This document shows positions 13,919-20,410 of a stretch of DNA of 20,410 bases, in pieces. The stretch comes from JAIMBK01 sp040755975 (lineage in GTDB: Bacteria; Bacillota; Desulfotomaculia; Desulfotomaculales; Nap2-2B): NCBI GenBank assembly GCA_040755975.1, contig JBFLZY010000051.1:1-20410 (forward strand), given 5' to 3'. Numbering within the stretch: the first letter of the stretch is position 1; each line of letters starts with the position of its first letter. Position numbers and translations under genes: made by a program. The notes under the pieces were generated by a model. It made no database searches. It saw nothing but the letters and a program-made list of their open reading frames with translations, and was not told the DNA's origin.

Positions 13919-15883
13919 TTATCTCAAAATAGGTGAACTGAACCCCTCCATTTTCCGAAAGTACCTGTACACCGCTTCCGCCGCAGGGCGATTCATCCCT
14001 TCGACCCTGGCCAGTTCCTCCACGGAGGCCTGCCGGAGCGCCGCCAGCGAAGGAAAAGCTTTCATCAGCGCGCGCCGGCGGGCGGGGCCGATACCCTCAA
14101 TTTCATCCAATAGTGAGCTCAGGTTGCGCTTATTCCGCAGTTTCCGGTGATAAGTTACGGCAAAGCGGTGGGCTTCATCCCTCAAGTTTTGCAGCAGGTG
14201 GAGAACAGGTGAATTGCCCGGCAGGTGCAAGGGCTCCTCTTTCCCCTCCTGAAAAATGCTTTCCTCTTTTTTGGCCAGGCCGCAGACAGGGATGTGGGCG
14301 TAGCCGAGTTCATCCAGTACTTCCCGGGCGGCCGAAAGCTGGCCCTTTCCGCCGTCGACCACGACCAGCTCGGGCAAACGGAAAAACCTGCCCTCCCTGG
14401 TACTGAGCTGGCCCAGATTAATTAATTTTTGTTCCTCCCGCGCCCGCAGAAACCTTCTCCTGACCGCCTCCCGCAGGCAGGCGTAGTCGTCGGGACCTTC
14501 CACCGTGCGGATTTTAAAGCGCCGGTACTGTTCCGGACAAAGGCGGCCCTTTTCAAAAACCACCAGCGCGGCAACGTTCTCCGCTCCCTGGAGGTTGGAA
14601 ACATCAAAACATTCCAGGCGCTCGGGCATTTTCCCCAAACCCAAAATTCCGGCAAGGCGGGCCAGGACTCTTTCCATTTCTTGCTTGCCCGCCCGCGCCA
14701 GTTCGGCTTCCTCTAAAGACAACCGGGCGTTTTCCAAAACCATTGCCACCATTTTCTTTTTTTCTCCCCGGACCGGCACGTGCAATTTTACCGGGCCGCC
14801 TCTTTTCTGCGTGAGCCAGCTGGTAAGCACCTCTTTTTCCGCGTTAAGCAGGCCGGAGACAAGGATTTCTCCGGGGATGAAATCGGCCTGGTGATAATAC
14901 TGCTTGAGAAAGGCCGTAACTATCTCGGCAGCATCCATTCCTTCCGGATGGGGAAGATAAAAGGTCTCCCGGCCGATCACTTTCCCTCCCCGCACATAAA
15001 AGACAGCCGCGCAGGCCATTTCTCTTCCCCGCGCCGCCGCAATCACGTCCTGATCCCCGCGCTCAACGGAAATTATTTTTTGCTCGGCAATCACTTTCTT
15101 GATTGCGGTAATCTGATCCCGCAGTTCGGCAGCTTTTTCAAATTGCAGCGCCTCGGCCGCCGAGCGCATCCGGGAGTTCAGCTGTTTCAGCAAGTCTTCC
15201 TGGCGGCCTTCTAAAAACAGGCATACTTCCTGGATCATCGCCTGGTAGGTCTCCCGATCCACAAAACCGCAGCAGGGCGCCAGGCAGCGGCGAATGTGGT
15301 AGTTAAGGCAGGGGCGGGCACCGGCGGGCGCCGGCGCAGACGCAAGCGCTTTTCTGTCTCGGCCGGTGCCCCTTTTAAAACGCTGTCTGTCCTGCTTTTC
15401 TTTAGCCGTCGCCTCGATCTTTTGCTTGCAGGTCCGAAAAGGGAAAAGCCGGCGGATCAGGTTGAGGGCTTCGTGCACCGCCCCCACCTGGGTGTACGGG
15501 CCGAAATAACGGGAGCCGTCCTGAACCAGGCGCCGGGTTATGCATACCCGCGGAAACTCCTCCGCCAGCGTAACTTTTAAATACGGATAACTCTTGTCGT
15601 CTTTCAGAAAGACGTTGTAGCGCGGGTGGTGCTCTTTAATCAGATTGGCTTCTAAAATGAGCGCCTCCACCTCGTTGTCCGTGACAATGTACTCAAAATC
15701 TGCGGCGCGGGCCATCAGCGAGCGAACCTTCGGGGTTTGCTGCGCTCCTTCCTGGTAGTAAGAACGAACCCGGTTCTTTAAGGAAACGGCCTTGCCCACG
15801 TAGATGACTTTCCCGGCGCCGTCTTTAAAGTAGTAAACACCCGGCCTGGCCGGCAGGCAACTTAATTTTTCCTCAGGTGTCAC
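13919..15883 (-). CDS. uvrC: UvrC subunit of the UvrABC excision nuclease
   Basis: UvrC makes both the 3' and 5' incisions around DNA lesions after UvrA/UvrB recognition. The 654-residue protein has the GIY-YIG domain at the N-terminus (GVYYFKDGAGKVIYVGKA, residues 15-32) and the cysteine-rich LNYHIRRCLAPC (about 193-204). A UVR domain follows (ALQFEKAAELRDQI), and the RNase H-like nuclease domain shows ECFDVSNLQG and VVVDGGKGQL. Two helix-hairpin-helix motifs end the protein (IEGIGPARRRALMKAF; VEGMNRPAAEAVYRYF). Residues 156-188 are a basic, Ala/Pro-rich insertion just before the Cys motif, longer than in typical homologues. GTG start with AAGGTGA seven bases upstream. It follows uvrA after 110 bases. 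Confidence 0.97.
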   Translation of the reverse strand: MTPEEKLSCLPARPGVYYFKDGAGKVIYVGKAVSLKNRVRSYYQEGAQQTPKVRSLMARAADFEYIVTDNEVEALILEANLIKEHHPRYNVFLKDDKSYPYLKVTLAEEFPRVCITRRLVQDGSRYFGPYTQVGAVHEALNLIRRLFPFRTCKQKIEATAKEKQDRQRFKRGTGRDRKALASAPAPAGARPCLNYHIRRCLAPCCGFVDRETYQAMIQEVCLFLEGRQEDLLKQLNSRMRSAAEALQFEKAAELRDQITAIKKVIAEQKIISVERGDQDVIAAARGREMACAAVFYVRGGKVIGRETFYLPHPEGMDAAEIVTAFLKQYYHQADFIPGEILVSGLLNAEKEVLTSWLTQKRGGPVKLHVPVRGEKKKMVAMVLENARLSLEEAELARAGKQEMERVLARLAGILGLGKMPERLECFDVSNLQGAENVAALVVFEKGRLCPEQYRRFKIRTVEGPDDYACLREAVRRRFLRAREEQKLINLGQLSTREGRFFRLPELVVVDGGKGQLSAAREVLDELGYAHIPVCGLAKKEESIFQEGKEEPLHLPGNSPVLHLLQNLRDEAHRFAVTYHRKLRNKRNLSSLLDEIEGIGPARRRALMKAFPSLAALRQASVEELARVEGMNRPAAEAVYRYFRKMEGFSSPILR

Positions 15884-15912
15884 GGCTGCGTCACCTTCTT
15901 AAACTAAAGATC

Positions 15913-15996
15913 AGGCACAAAGCTTCCCAGGCACAAAGGCACAAAGTTAATATTCCCGATACATTTCTCTTTGTGCCTCAGTGCCTTTGTGCCTTA
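15913..15996. repeat. Tandem and inverted AGGCACAAAG repeats between uvrA and uvrC
   Basis: Units of AGGCACAAAG or GGCACAAAG occur at 15914, 15929 and 15937 on the plus strand. They occur again as reverse complements (CTTTGTGCCT and CCTTTGTGCCT) at 15969-15978 and 15984-15994. The two groups form a strong stem around an AT-rich loop. The right group overlaps the uvrA stop codon (15994-15996) and encodes the last UvrA residues. A related CCTTTGTGCCTCTGTG lies at 5678-5693, next to the rpoN stop. It may act as a factor-independent 3' structure, but there is no T-run. Confidence 0.55.
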
Positions 15997-18873
15997 GTGC
16001 CAGCCGGTCAACGTCATTCCAACCCCTTCAGGTTCACCAGGATACTTGGTCACTTTCTGCGCAGAGAACAACACTTTGCTTAGAAACTGACCGGTATAGG
16101 ATGCGGGCACCCGGGCAATTTCTTCCGGAGTTCCCGCAGCCACGATCCGGCCGCCCCGGTCACCTCCTTCGGGGCCCAGGTCAATGATGTAATCCGCCGT
16201 TTTAATAACGTCCAGGTTATGTTCGATGACAACCACCGTGTCCCCTGCTTCCACCAGCCGGTGCAAAACCTGCAGGAGGCGGTTTACGTCGTCCATGTGC
16301 AGCCCGGTGGTCGGCTCGTCCAGAATATAACAGGTGCGGCCGTTGGAGCGGCGGGAAAGTTCCGTCGCCAGCTTGACCCGCTGGGCTTCGCCGCCGGAAA
16401 GTTCCGGGGCGGGCTGGCCCAGGCGGATGTAGCCTAAACCAACGTCCTGCAAAGTTTTCAACCGGCGGTGGATCTTCGGGATGTGGCGGAAGAATTCCAC
16501 TGCCTGGTCCACCGTCATTTCCAGCACTTCGGCAATGTTCTTCCCCTTGTACCTGATCTCCAACGTCTCCCGGTTATAGCGCTTTCCTTTACACACCTCG
16601 CAGGGTACGTAAACGTCCGGCAAAAAATGCATCTCGATCTTAATGATCCCGTCGCCAAAGCAGGCTTCGCAGCGCCCGCCCTTTACGTTGAAACTAAAGC
16701 GGCCCGGCTTGTACCCGCGCACCCGCGCATCGGGCAACTGGGAGAACAAGTCCCGAATGTCGGTAAAAACGCCTGTATAAGTGGCCGGATTGGAACGGGG
16801 GGTGCGGCCGATGGGGGACTGATCGACGTTAATTACTTTGTCCAGATGCTCCAGGCCTTTAACGCCCAGGCAGCTTCCCGGCTGCGCGCGGGCCCCGTTC
16901 AATTCCCTGGCCAGGTATTTATAAAGGATCTCGTTCACCAGGGTGCTCTTCCCCGATCCCGATACGCCGGTAACGCAAATAAACATTCCCAGCGGAAAGG
17001 TTACGTTAATATTTTTCAGGTTGTGCTCGCGGGCGCCTAATACTTCCAACGCCTTCCCGTTGGACTGGCGGCGGAAGGCCGGAACGGGAATAAATTTTTT
17101 GCCGCTTAAGTACTGGCCGGTAAGGGAAGCCGGGGTATTCATAACGTCCCAGACCGTGCCCTGGGCCACGATCTCCCCGCCGTTAACCCCTGCTCCCGGG
17201 CCGATATCAATAATATGGTCCGCCGTCCGGATCGTCTCTTCGTCATGTTCGACCACGATCACCGTGTTGCCCAGGTCCCTTAAGCGCAGAAGGGTCTCCA
17301 GAAGCCGCCGGTTGTCCCGCTGGTGCAGGCCGATACTCGGCTCATCCAGGATGTAAAGCACGCCCGTCAAACCGCTCCCGATCTGCGTGGCCAGCCGGAT
17401 GCGCTGCGCTTCCCCGCCGGAAAGGGTTCCCGCCGCCCGGTCCAGGGTGAGGTAGTCCAGACCGACATTGGCCAAAAAGCCCAGCCGCTCGTTAATCTCC
17501 TTGAGAATCTGCCGGGCGATCAAGCTTTCCTTTTCCGTCAAATCCAGAGCGCGGAAAAAGGCGAGCGCCTCGGTAATCGCGAAACGGGTTACCTGGGCAA
17601 TGGACAGCCCCCCCACTTTCACCGCCAGGGCTTCCTTGCGCAGGCGGGTGCCGCCGCATTCCGGGCAGGGCCGCTCGCTCATGTACTGTTCAAATTCTTC
17701 CCGCATGTACTCTGAACTGGTCTCGTTGTACCGGCGCATGAGATTGCGCACAACGCCCTCGAAAACCGCCTCGTAAGTTTTCCGGCGGCCGTAAACATCC
17801 CGGTAGGCCACCCTGATTGTCTCGGTTCCCGTGCCGTAAAAGATTTTCTCCAGGTGTTCCCTGCCGAGTTTAGATACCGGTGTATCCAGCCGGAAGCCGT
17901 ATTTTTCCGCCAGTCCTTCCAGATAAGCGTATGCCGTCGAACCCCGGTACCAGCCCTCGATCGCGCCTTCGGCCAGCGATTTCCGTTTGTCTGGAATCAG
18001 CAGATCGGGATCGATTTCCTTCTTCATGCCCAGTCCCGTACAGGCGGGACAGGCGCCAAAGGGGCTGTTAAAGGAAAACAGCCGCGGTTCGATCTCCGGC
18101 AGGCTTACCCCGCACTCTGCACAGGCAAAATTTTCGTTAAAGAGGATCTCCTGTCCTTCGCTAACGGAGGCGATGGCGACGCCCCCCGCATTGCGCAGGG
18201 CCGTTTCCAGGGAATCGCTCAAACGCTGGGCGATCCCCGGCCTGACGATCACCCGGTCCACCACAATTTCAATGGTGTGTTTCTTATTTTTGTCCAGCGG
18301 GATGGGCCGGCCCGCCTCAAAAAGCTCGCCGTCCACCCGCACCCGGGAAAAACCACTTTTCTCTACATCGGCGAGCAGCTTTTGGTGCTCTCCTTTTTTG
18401 CCTCTGACCACCGGAGCCAGGATCATCAGGCGTGTTCCTTCCGGCAAGGCCAGCAACTGATCGACCATTTGCTCCACGGTCTGCCGGGTGATGGCCAGCC
18501 CGCAAAACGGGCAATGGGGGCGCCCGACGCGGGCAAAAAGCAAACGCAGGTAGTCGTATATTTCCGTTACCGTACCGACGGTGGAACGGGGATTGTGGCT
18601 GGTCGTTTTCTGGTCAATCGAAATCGCCGGCGAAAGTCCTTCGATGTAATCCACGTCGGGTTTGTCCATTTGCCCTAAAAACTGGCGGGCGTAAGCCGAA
18701 AGCGATTCCACGTAGCGCCGCTGCCCTTCCGCGTAAATGGTGTCAAAGGCCAGCGAAGATTTTCCCGAGCCGGAGAGGCCGGTGAAGACCACCAGCTTGC
18801 CCCGGGGAATTTCCACGCTGATGTTTTTCAAATTGTGGGCGCGGGCGCCCTGGACGATAATCTTCTCCGGCAT
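15994..18873 (-). CDS. uvrA: UvrA subunit of the UvrABC excision nuclease
   Basis: UvrA is the DNA-damage sensor ATPase that loads UvrB on lesions. The 959-residue protein has two ABC ATPase units. The first has Walker A GLSGSGKSSLAFDT (about 33), a zinc module with CAECG and CPACTGLG, signature LSGGEAQRIRLA and Walker B ILDEPSIGLH. The second has Walker A GVSGSGKSTLVNE, the zinc module GGRCEACFGDG...CEVCKGKRYN, signature LSGGEAQRVKLA and Walker B ILDEPTTGLH. ATG 18873 has GGAGG seven bases upstream. The last residues (MTLTGWH) are encoded by the GGCACAAAG repeat, so the C-terminal tail may have been changed by it. It has its own promoter and is followed by uvrC; uvrB is not in the window. 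Confidence 0.98.
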   Translation of the reverse strand: MPEKIIVQGARAHNLKNISVEIPRGKLVVFTGLSGSGKSSLAFDTIYAEGQRRYVESLSAYARQFLGQMDKPDVDYIEGLSPAISIDQKTTSHNPRSTVGTVTEIYDYLRLLFARVGRPHCPFCGLAITRQTVEQMVDQLLALPEGTRLMILAPVVRGKKGEHQKLLADVEKSGFSRVRVDGELFEAGRPIPLDKNKKHTIEIVVDRVIVRPGIAQRLSDSLETALRNAGGVAIASVSEGQEILFNENFACAECGVSLPEIEPRLFSFNSPFGACPACTGLGMKKEIDPDLLIPDKRKSLAEGAIEGWYRGSTAYAYLEGLAEKYGFRLDTPVSKLGREHLEKIFYGTGTETIRVAYRDVYGRRKTYEAVFEGVVRNLMRRYNETSSEYMREEFEQYMSERPCPECGGTRLRKEALAVKVGGLSIAQVTRFAITEALAFFRALDLTEKESLIARQILKEINERLGFLANVGLDYLTLDRAAGTLSGGEAQRIRLATQIGSGLTGVLYILDEPSIGLHQRDNRRLLETLLRLRDLGNTVIVVEHDEETIRTADHIIDIGPGAGVNGGEIVAQGTVWDVMNTPASLTGQYLSGKKFIPVPAFRRQSNGKALEVLGAREHNLKNINVTFPLGMFICVTGVSGSGKSTLVNEILYKYLARELNGARAQPGSCLGVKGLEHLDKVINVDQSPIGRTPRSNPATYTGVFTDIRDLFSQLPDARVRGYKPGRFSFNVKGGRCEACFGDGIIKIEMHFLPDVYVPCEVCKGKRYNRETLEIRYKGKNIAEVLEMTVDQAVEFFRHIPKIHRRLKTLQDVGLGYIRLGQPAPELSGGEAQRVKLATELSRRSNGRTCYILDEPTTGLHMDDVNRLLQVLHRLVEAGDTVVVIEHNLDVIKTADYIIDLGPEGGDRGGRIVAAGTPEEIARVPASYTGQFLSKVLFSAQKVTKYPGEPEGVGMTLTGWH

Positions 18874-18911
18874 GTTTCATCCTCCGTAAACACCCGTCCA
18901 TCCAACAACTT

Positions 18912-18917
18912 ATTATA
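18912..18917 (-). promoter_or_regulatory. Extended -10 promoter for uvrA
   Basis: Perfect TATAAT (18917-18912) is preceded by TGG, an extended -10. The -35 at 17-base spacing is weak (TGGCGA). It begins immediately after the T-run of the coat-gene terminator and lies about 40 bases before the uvrA ATG. No SOS-type operator (LexA box GAAC-N4-GTTC) is seen near it. Confidence 0.7.
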
Positions 18918-18919
18918 CC

Positions 18920-18979
18920 AAAAAAATAAAGCCCTCGCCATGCTCTTTGAGCAAAGCGAAAGCTTTCGTTTGCGAGCGC
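18920..18979 (-). terminator. Terminator of the coat-gene operon
   Basis: On the minus strand GCGCTCGC (18979-18972) pairs with GGCGAGGGC (18939-18931) with one mismatch. It encloses two small hairpins, CGAAAGCTTTCG and GCTCAAAGAGC. TTTATTTTTTT follows directly. It separates coat-gene transcription from uvrA. Confidence 0.7.
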
Positions 18980-19006
18980 TTAGCGCCTTATTTACCTCAA
19001 TCGGCG

Positions 19007-19333
19007 CTAAAAACCCGGTCTTTCCGGGGCCGGCCCCATCGCGCCCGGCGGCGGCGGGGTGGTCCGGCCCATGGCGGCGGCCTCCGGACGAATCCCGGTG
19101 GCTTCAGCCCCCATAGGGGTACCCGTATAAACGGGGTCCAGCGGATACCAGCCGCGGGAATGCATCAAGTCGAAAATCTGCTTCTGGGTGTTCATTTCCT
19201 CGTTATTGATCTGGATCAGGGTATTACGCACCCGGTCGTTGGCCGCTTCTAAAACAGCAGTATGATATCCGGTGGAAAGCATTTTGGTGCCGATCAACAA
19301 ATCGGTCAGGATATCTTTGTCACTGAATTCCAT
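19007..19333 (-). CDS. CotF-family spore coat protein
   Basis: A small helical protein of the CotF (coat F) family, expected in the outer layers of the endospore. Of the 108 residues, about 1-65 form the ferritin-like helical domain. The family motif DKDILTDLLIGTKMLSTGYHTAVLE is spread over positions 5-29, followed by VRNTLIQINNEEMNTQKQIFDLMHSRGWYPLDP. The C-terminal third is low-complexity and rich in Pro, Gly, Ala and Met (TTPPPPGAMGPAPERPGF), as seen in many coat proteins. ATG 19333 follows GGGAGGTG at good spacing. It is second in a two-gene unit, 30 bases after the other small coat-like gene, and ends before a strong terminator. Confidence 0.88.
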   Translation of the reverse strand: MEFSDKDILTDLLIGTKMLSTGYHTAVLEAANDRVRNTLIQINNEEMNTQKQIFDLMHSRGWYPLDPVYTGTPMGAEATGIRPEAAAMGRTTPPPPGAMGPAPERPGF

Positions 19334-19363
19334 ACCTTCAACACCTCCCTTTAAATTTTTCGC

Positions 19364-19585
19364 CTAGTGCCGGGTCAAATGGGCAAGACCTGCTTCGGAA
19401 AGCAACCCGTTTAACGCGCTGACGTGCCTTTGGCCTTTATCCACGCACTGCCGCAAGATGTTTTGGACGGCGGGATCGCGGCTCTGATTGAGGTAAAAGC
19501 GGGCTTTTTTCATGCAGAGATCCTCCGCCCGCAACTGCTCCCCGATGTGGAGCTTTTCCATTTCCGTCATCCGCCAATGCTGCAT
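19364..19585 (-). CDS. Small helical CotF-like spore protein
   Basis: A 73-residue protein, MQHWRMTEMEKLHIGEQLRA onward, made of two predicted helices: an EDLCMKKARFYLNQSRDPAVQNILRQCVDKGQRHVSALNGLL core. It resembles the N-terminal half of CotF-like or ferritin-like spore coat proteins; the family call is less certain than for its neighbour. The frame is open for 39 more codons upstream, but only ATG 19585 has a ribosome binding site (AAGGGGGTGAT). Cys and His residues (C35, C57, H62, H71) are notable for a short protein. It lies 30 bases upstream of the CotF gene and must be co-transcribed, probably during sporulation. Confidence 0.75.
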   Translation of the reverse strand: MQHWRMTEMEKLHIGEQLRAEDLCMKKARFYLNQSRDPAVQNILRQCVDKGQRHVSALNGLLSEAGLAHLTRH

Positions 19586-19615
19586 CCGATCACCCCCTTG
19601 AGAATATATCGCCAT

Positions 19616-19646
19616 TAGTATTTTGCAAAAATATCCCCTTTTATTC
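19616..19646 (-). promoter_or_regulatory. Possible sigma-G-type (forespore) promoter for the coat genes
   Basis: On the minus strand GAATA (19646-19642) fits the sigma-G -35 GMATR. AATACTA (19622-19616) fits the -10 CATNMTA at six of seven positions. The spacing is 19 bases against an optimum near 18. It lies 30 bases before the first coat gene. No good sigma-A pair is visible. Tentative. Confidence 0.3.
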
Positions 19647-19822
19647 ACGACGAAAAAGTTTAACCAAAGATCGTGATTGTCCGCCCTGGACGCTTTCGTC
19701 AAAAGGTGCTAAAATTATTAAAAATTAGACATTAAGGATGGTGATTCCCTGGTGCTATCCCGCCCGCCGTTCGCAAAAATACTCACCATTTAATCTCGCT
19801 CAAAGGGGGGTCTCAAAATTTA

Positions 19823-20095
19823 GTGGACAAAAACAAAGTTGAGCAGGCTTTGCTCGATCTGCAGGACTCGATTTCGGTGATCCGCGGCTATATTCAATTG
19901 ACAATTGAAAAACCGGAGAAGAACTATAACATATTAATCATCAAAGAAATTGAAAAAATGGAAAAGATAGTGGATGAGCTGAAGGTACCTTTTTCCGGGG
20001 TAAACAAATCAACCAACCATCACCGGGACATTCGGGTTGAGGTGGACAGCAAGGAAGGAGAAGGAGCGAAACTGCGGATTTACATCCCTTGTTAA
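19823..20095 (+). CDS. Truncated sporulation-type histidine kinase remnant or mini-protein lacking the phospho-His
   Basis: The first plus-strand gene encodes 90 residues. Residues 1-53 resemble the dimerisation/phosphoacceptor (HisKA) helices of sporulation kinases: DSISVIRGYIQLTIEKPEKN, then an IKEIEKMEKIVDEL second helix. Residues 68-89 (DIRVEVDSKEGEGAKLRIYI) match the last strand and G2 region of the HATPase_c domain. The ATP-binding N, G1 and F boxes between them are missing. The position of the phosphorylatable His in the usual HEIRNPLTxIRG motif is Leu (LDLQDSISVIRG). The protein therefore cannot be an active kinase. It may be a decayed gene with an internal deletion, or a maintained small regulator that dimerises with kinases. 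The GTG start has AAAGGGGGG upstream, 12 bases away, which is long. Confidence 0.6.
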   Translation: MDKNKVEQALLDLQDSISVIRGYIQLTIEKPEKNYNILIIKEIEKMEKIVDELKVPFSGVNKSTNHHRDIRVEVDSKEGEGAKLRIYIPC

Positions 20096-20162
20096 ATGCA
20101 GAGCAGGCAATTTCCGCCCGACCAACACTTTTCAAATCGTCACGTCTACAATTTTCCCTACC

Positions 20163-20258
20163 TAAATCAACCGATAAAGGCAAACCTCTCGAAAGAGCGG
20201 GACGCAAAGCCACGGGTCTAAAGCCCGGCACTCAGGCAATCCAACTGGCGCCCGATTT
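20163..20258 (+). ncRNA. c-di-GMP-I (GEMM-I) riboswitch aptamer
   Basis: The sequence contains the diagnostic elements in order: GGCAAACC (20179-20186), a short stem capped by a GAAA tetraloop (20191-20194), GGGACGCAAAGCC (20199-20211), and a second helix GCCA...TGGC (20209-20212 with 20246-20249) holding a CTAAA-type tetraloop receptor with a GCC/GGC inner stem. Flanking AAATC and GATTT can close the outer P1 helix. The order and bases follow the Vibrio Vc2 aptamer closely. The base matching Vc2 G20 (20179) is G, as in c-di-GMP binders, whereas cGAMP-type variants carry A. Ligand specificity is inferred. Confidence 0.87.
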
Positions 20259-20319
20259 GAACAACACTTGCCAAAAGACACCGGCTCGCGTTTGACAGCC
20301 AACCCCCAATTTTGACCCC

Positions 20320-20363
20320 CTCCAAACCCGAGAACCCTTGAAAACACTGGGTCGGGTTTGGAG
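20320..20363 (+). promoter_or_regulatory. Long hairpin downstream of the riboswitch
   Basis: CTCCAAACCCG (20320-20330) pairs perfectly with CGGGTTTGGAG (20353-20363), with an inner ACCC/GGGT helix (20334-20337 and 20349-20352) after a 3-base bulge. An A-rich sequence, not a T-run, follows, so it is not a standard terminator. It could be part of the expression platform, for example masking a start region beyond the window. Confidence 0.5.
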
Positions 20364-20410
20364 AAATTGAAAATTTGTACTGCCACGTTAGAAAAATTTG
20401 GAGTTGCATA

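Larger units (their letters stand above)
20096..20410 (+). other. Leader region at the right window edge
   Basis: No gene is visible. The region carries a possible -10 TACAAT (20147-20152) without a good -35, the c-di-GMP riboswitch, a spacer, and a long hairpin (20320-20363). The regulated gene must lie to the right of the window. Confidence 0.6.

Noticed and set aside
16468..18678. Long plus-strand open frames opposite uvrA, uvrC and the glycolytic genes (up to about 270 codons)
   Set aside because: They are GC-rich antisense shadows of clear protein genes, without ribosome binding sites or recognisable domains.
5503..20235. 13-base match GCCCGGCACTCAG between the riboswitch (20223-20235) and the inverted repeat before gapA (5589-5601, minus strand)
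   Set aside because: Several 13-base matches are expected by chance in 20 kb compared on both strands.
20320..20363. Rho-independent terminator after the riboswitch
   Set aside because: The hairpin is strong, but neither strand has a T-run after it.
1..20410. CRISPR arrays, tRNA or rRNA genes, insertion sequences with transposase
   Set aside because: I saw no regularly spaced repeats, no tRNA-like or rRNA segments, and no transposase or integrase frames.

Overview
The window reads as chromosomal DNA of a spore-forming, Gram-positive clostridial bacterium. The evidence is a CotF-type spore coat gene pair, a WhiA/RapZ pair, a RpoN gene beside a gap-pgk-tpi-gpmI-eno glycolytic operon, frequent GTG/TTG starts and strong GGAGG-type ribosome binding sites. 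Moderately high GC and the gene order suggest a Peptococcaceae or Thermoanaerobacterales-like lineage, but that placement is inference. Every gene up to about 19.6 kb lies on the minus strand, so transcription runs from high to low coordinates. One short gene and a riboswitch at the right end are on the plus strand.

Reading in the gene direction from the right: two small coat genes (19585-19007) end at a terminator that abuts an extended -10 promoter for uvrA. uvrA and uvrC (18873-13919) encode two thirds of the UvrABC excision nuclease; uvrB is not in the window. A ROK glucokinase and a GH133-type glycogen debranching enzyme (13512-10462) form a glycogen-use pair, since debranching releases free glucose that glucokinase can phosphorylate. 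rapZ and whiA follow, but the gene usually found between them (yvcK/mgfK) is missing; an AT-rich 178-bp gap holds an SD-preceded micro-ORF and a whiA promoter. A hexapeptide acyltransferase and a DUF1405 membrane protein overlap by one base. rpoN comes next, then the glycolytic operon gapA-pgk-tpiA-gpmI-eno; the regulator cggR, common between rpoN and gapA, is absent. eno is cut by the left edge of the window.

The large gaps (179-586, 5273-5710, 10347-10461, 13513-13918) carry members of a dispersed, structured intergenic repeat family. Its conserved parts are a 5' module around GCCGTTCGTTTGCCGTCGCT and a 3' hairpin ending in GGCATGG. Hairpin copies show base-pair-preserving differences. All copies have the same orientation, opposite to the genes.

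The right end is the most unusual gene neighbourhood. A 90-residue plus-strand protein looks like a sporulation-type histidine kinase reduced to its dimerisation helices and last ATPase strand, without the phosphorylatable His. It is followed by a convincing c-di-GMP-I (GEMM) riboswitch aptamer and a long hairpin; the regulated gene lies beyond the window. Other points worth a check are an SD-hairpin-ATG arrangement in front of eno and a GAPDH with a remodelled, basic cofactor loop.
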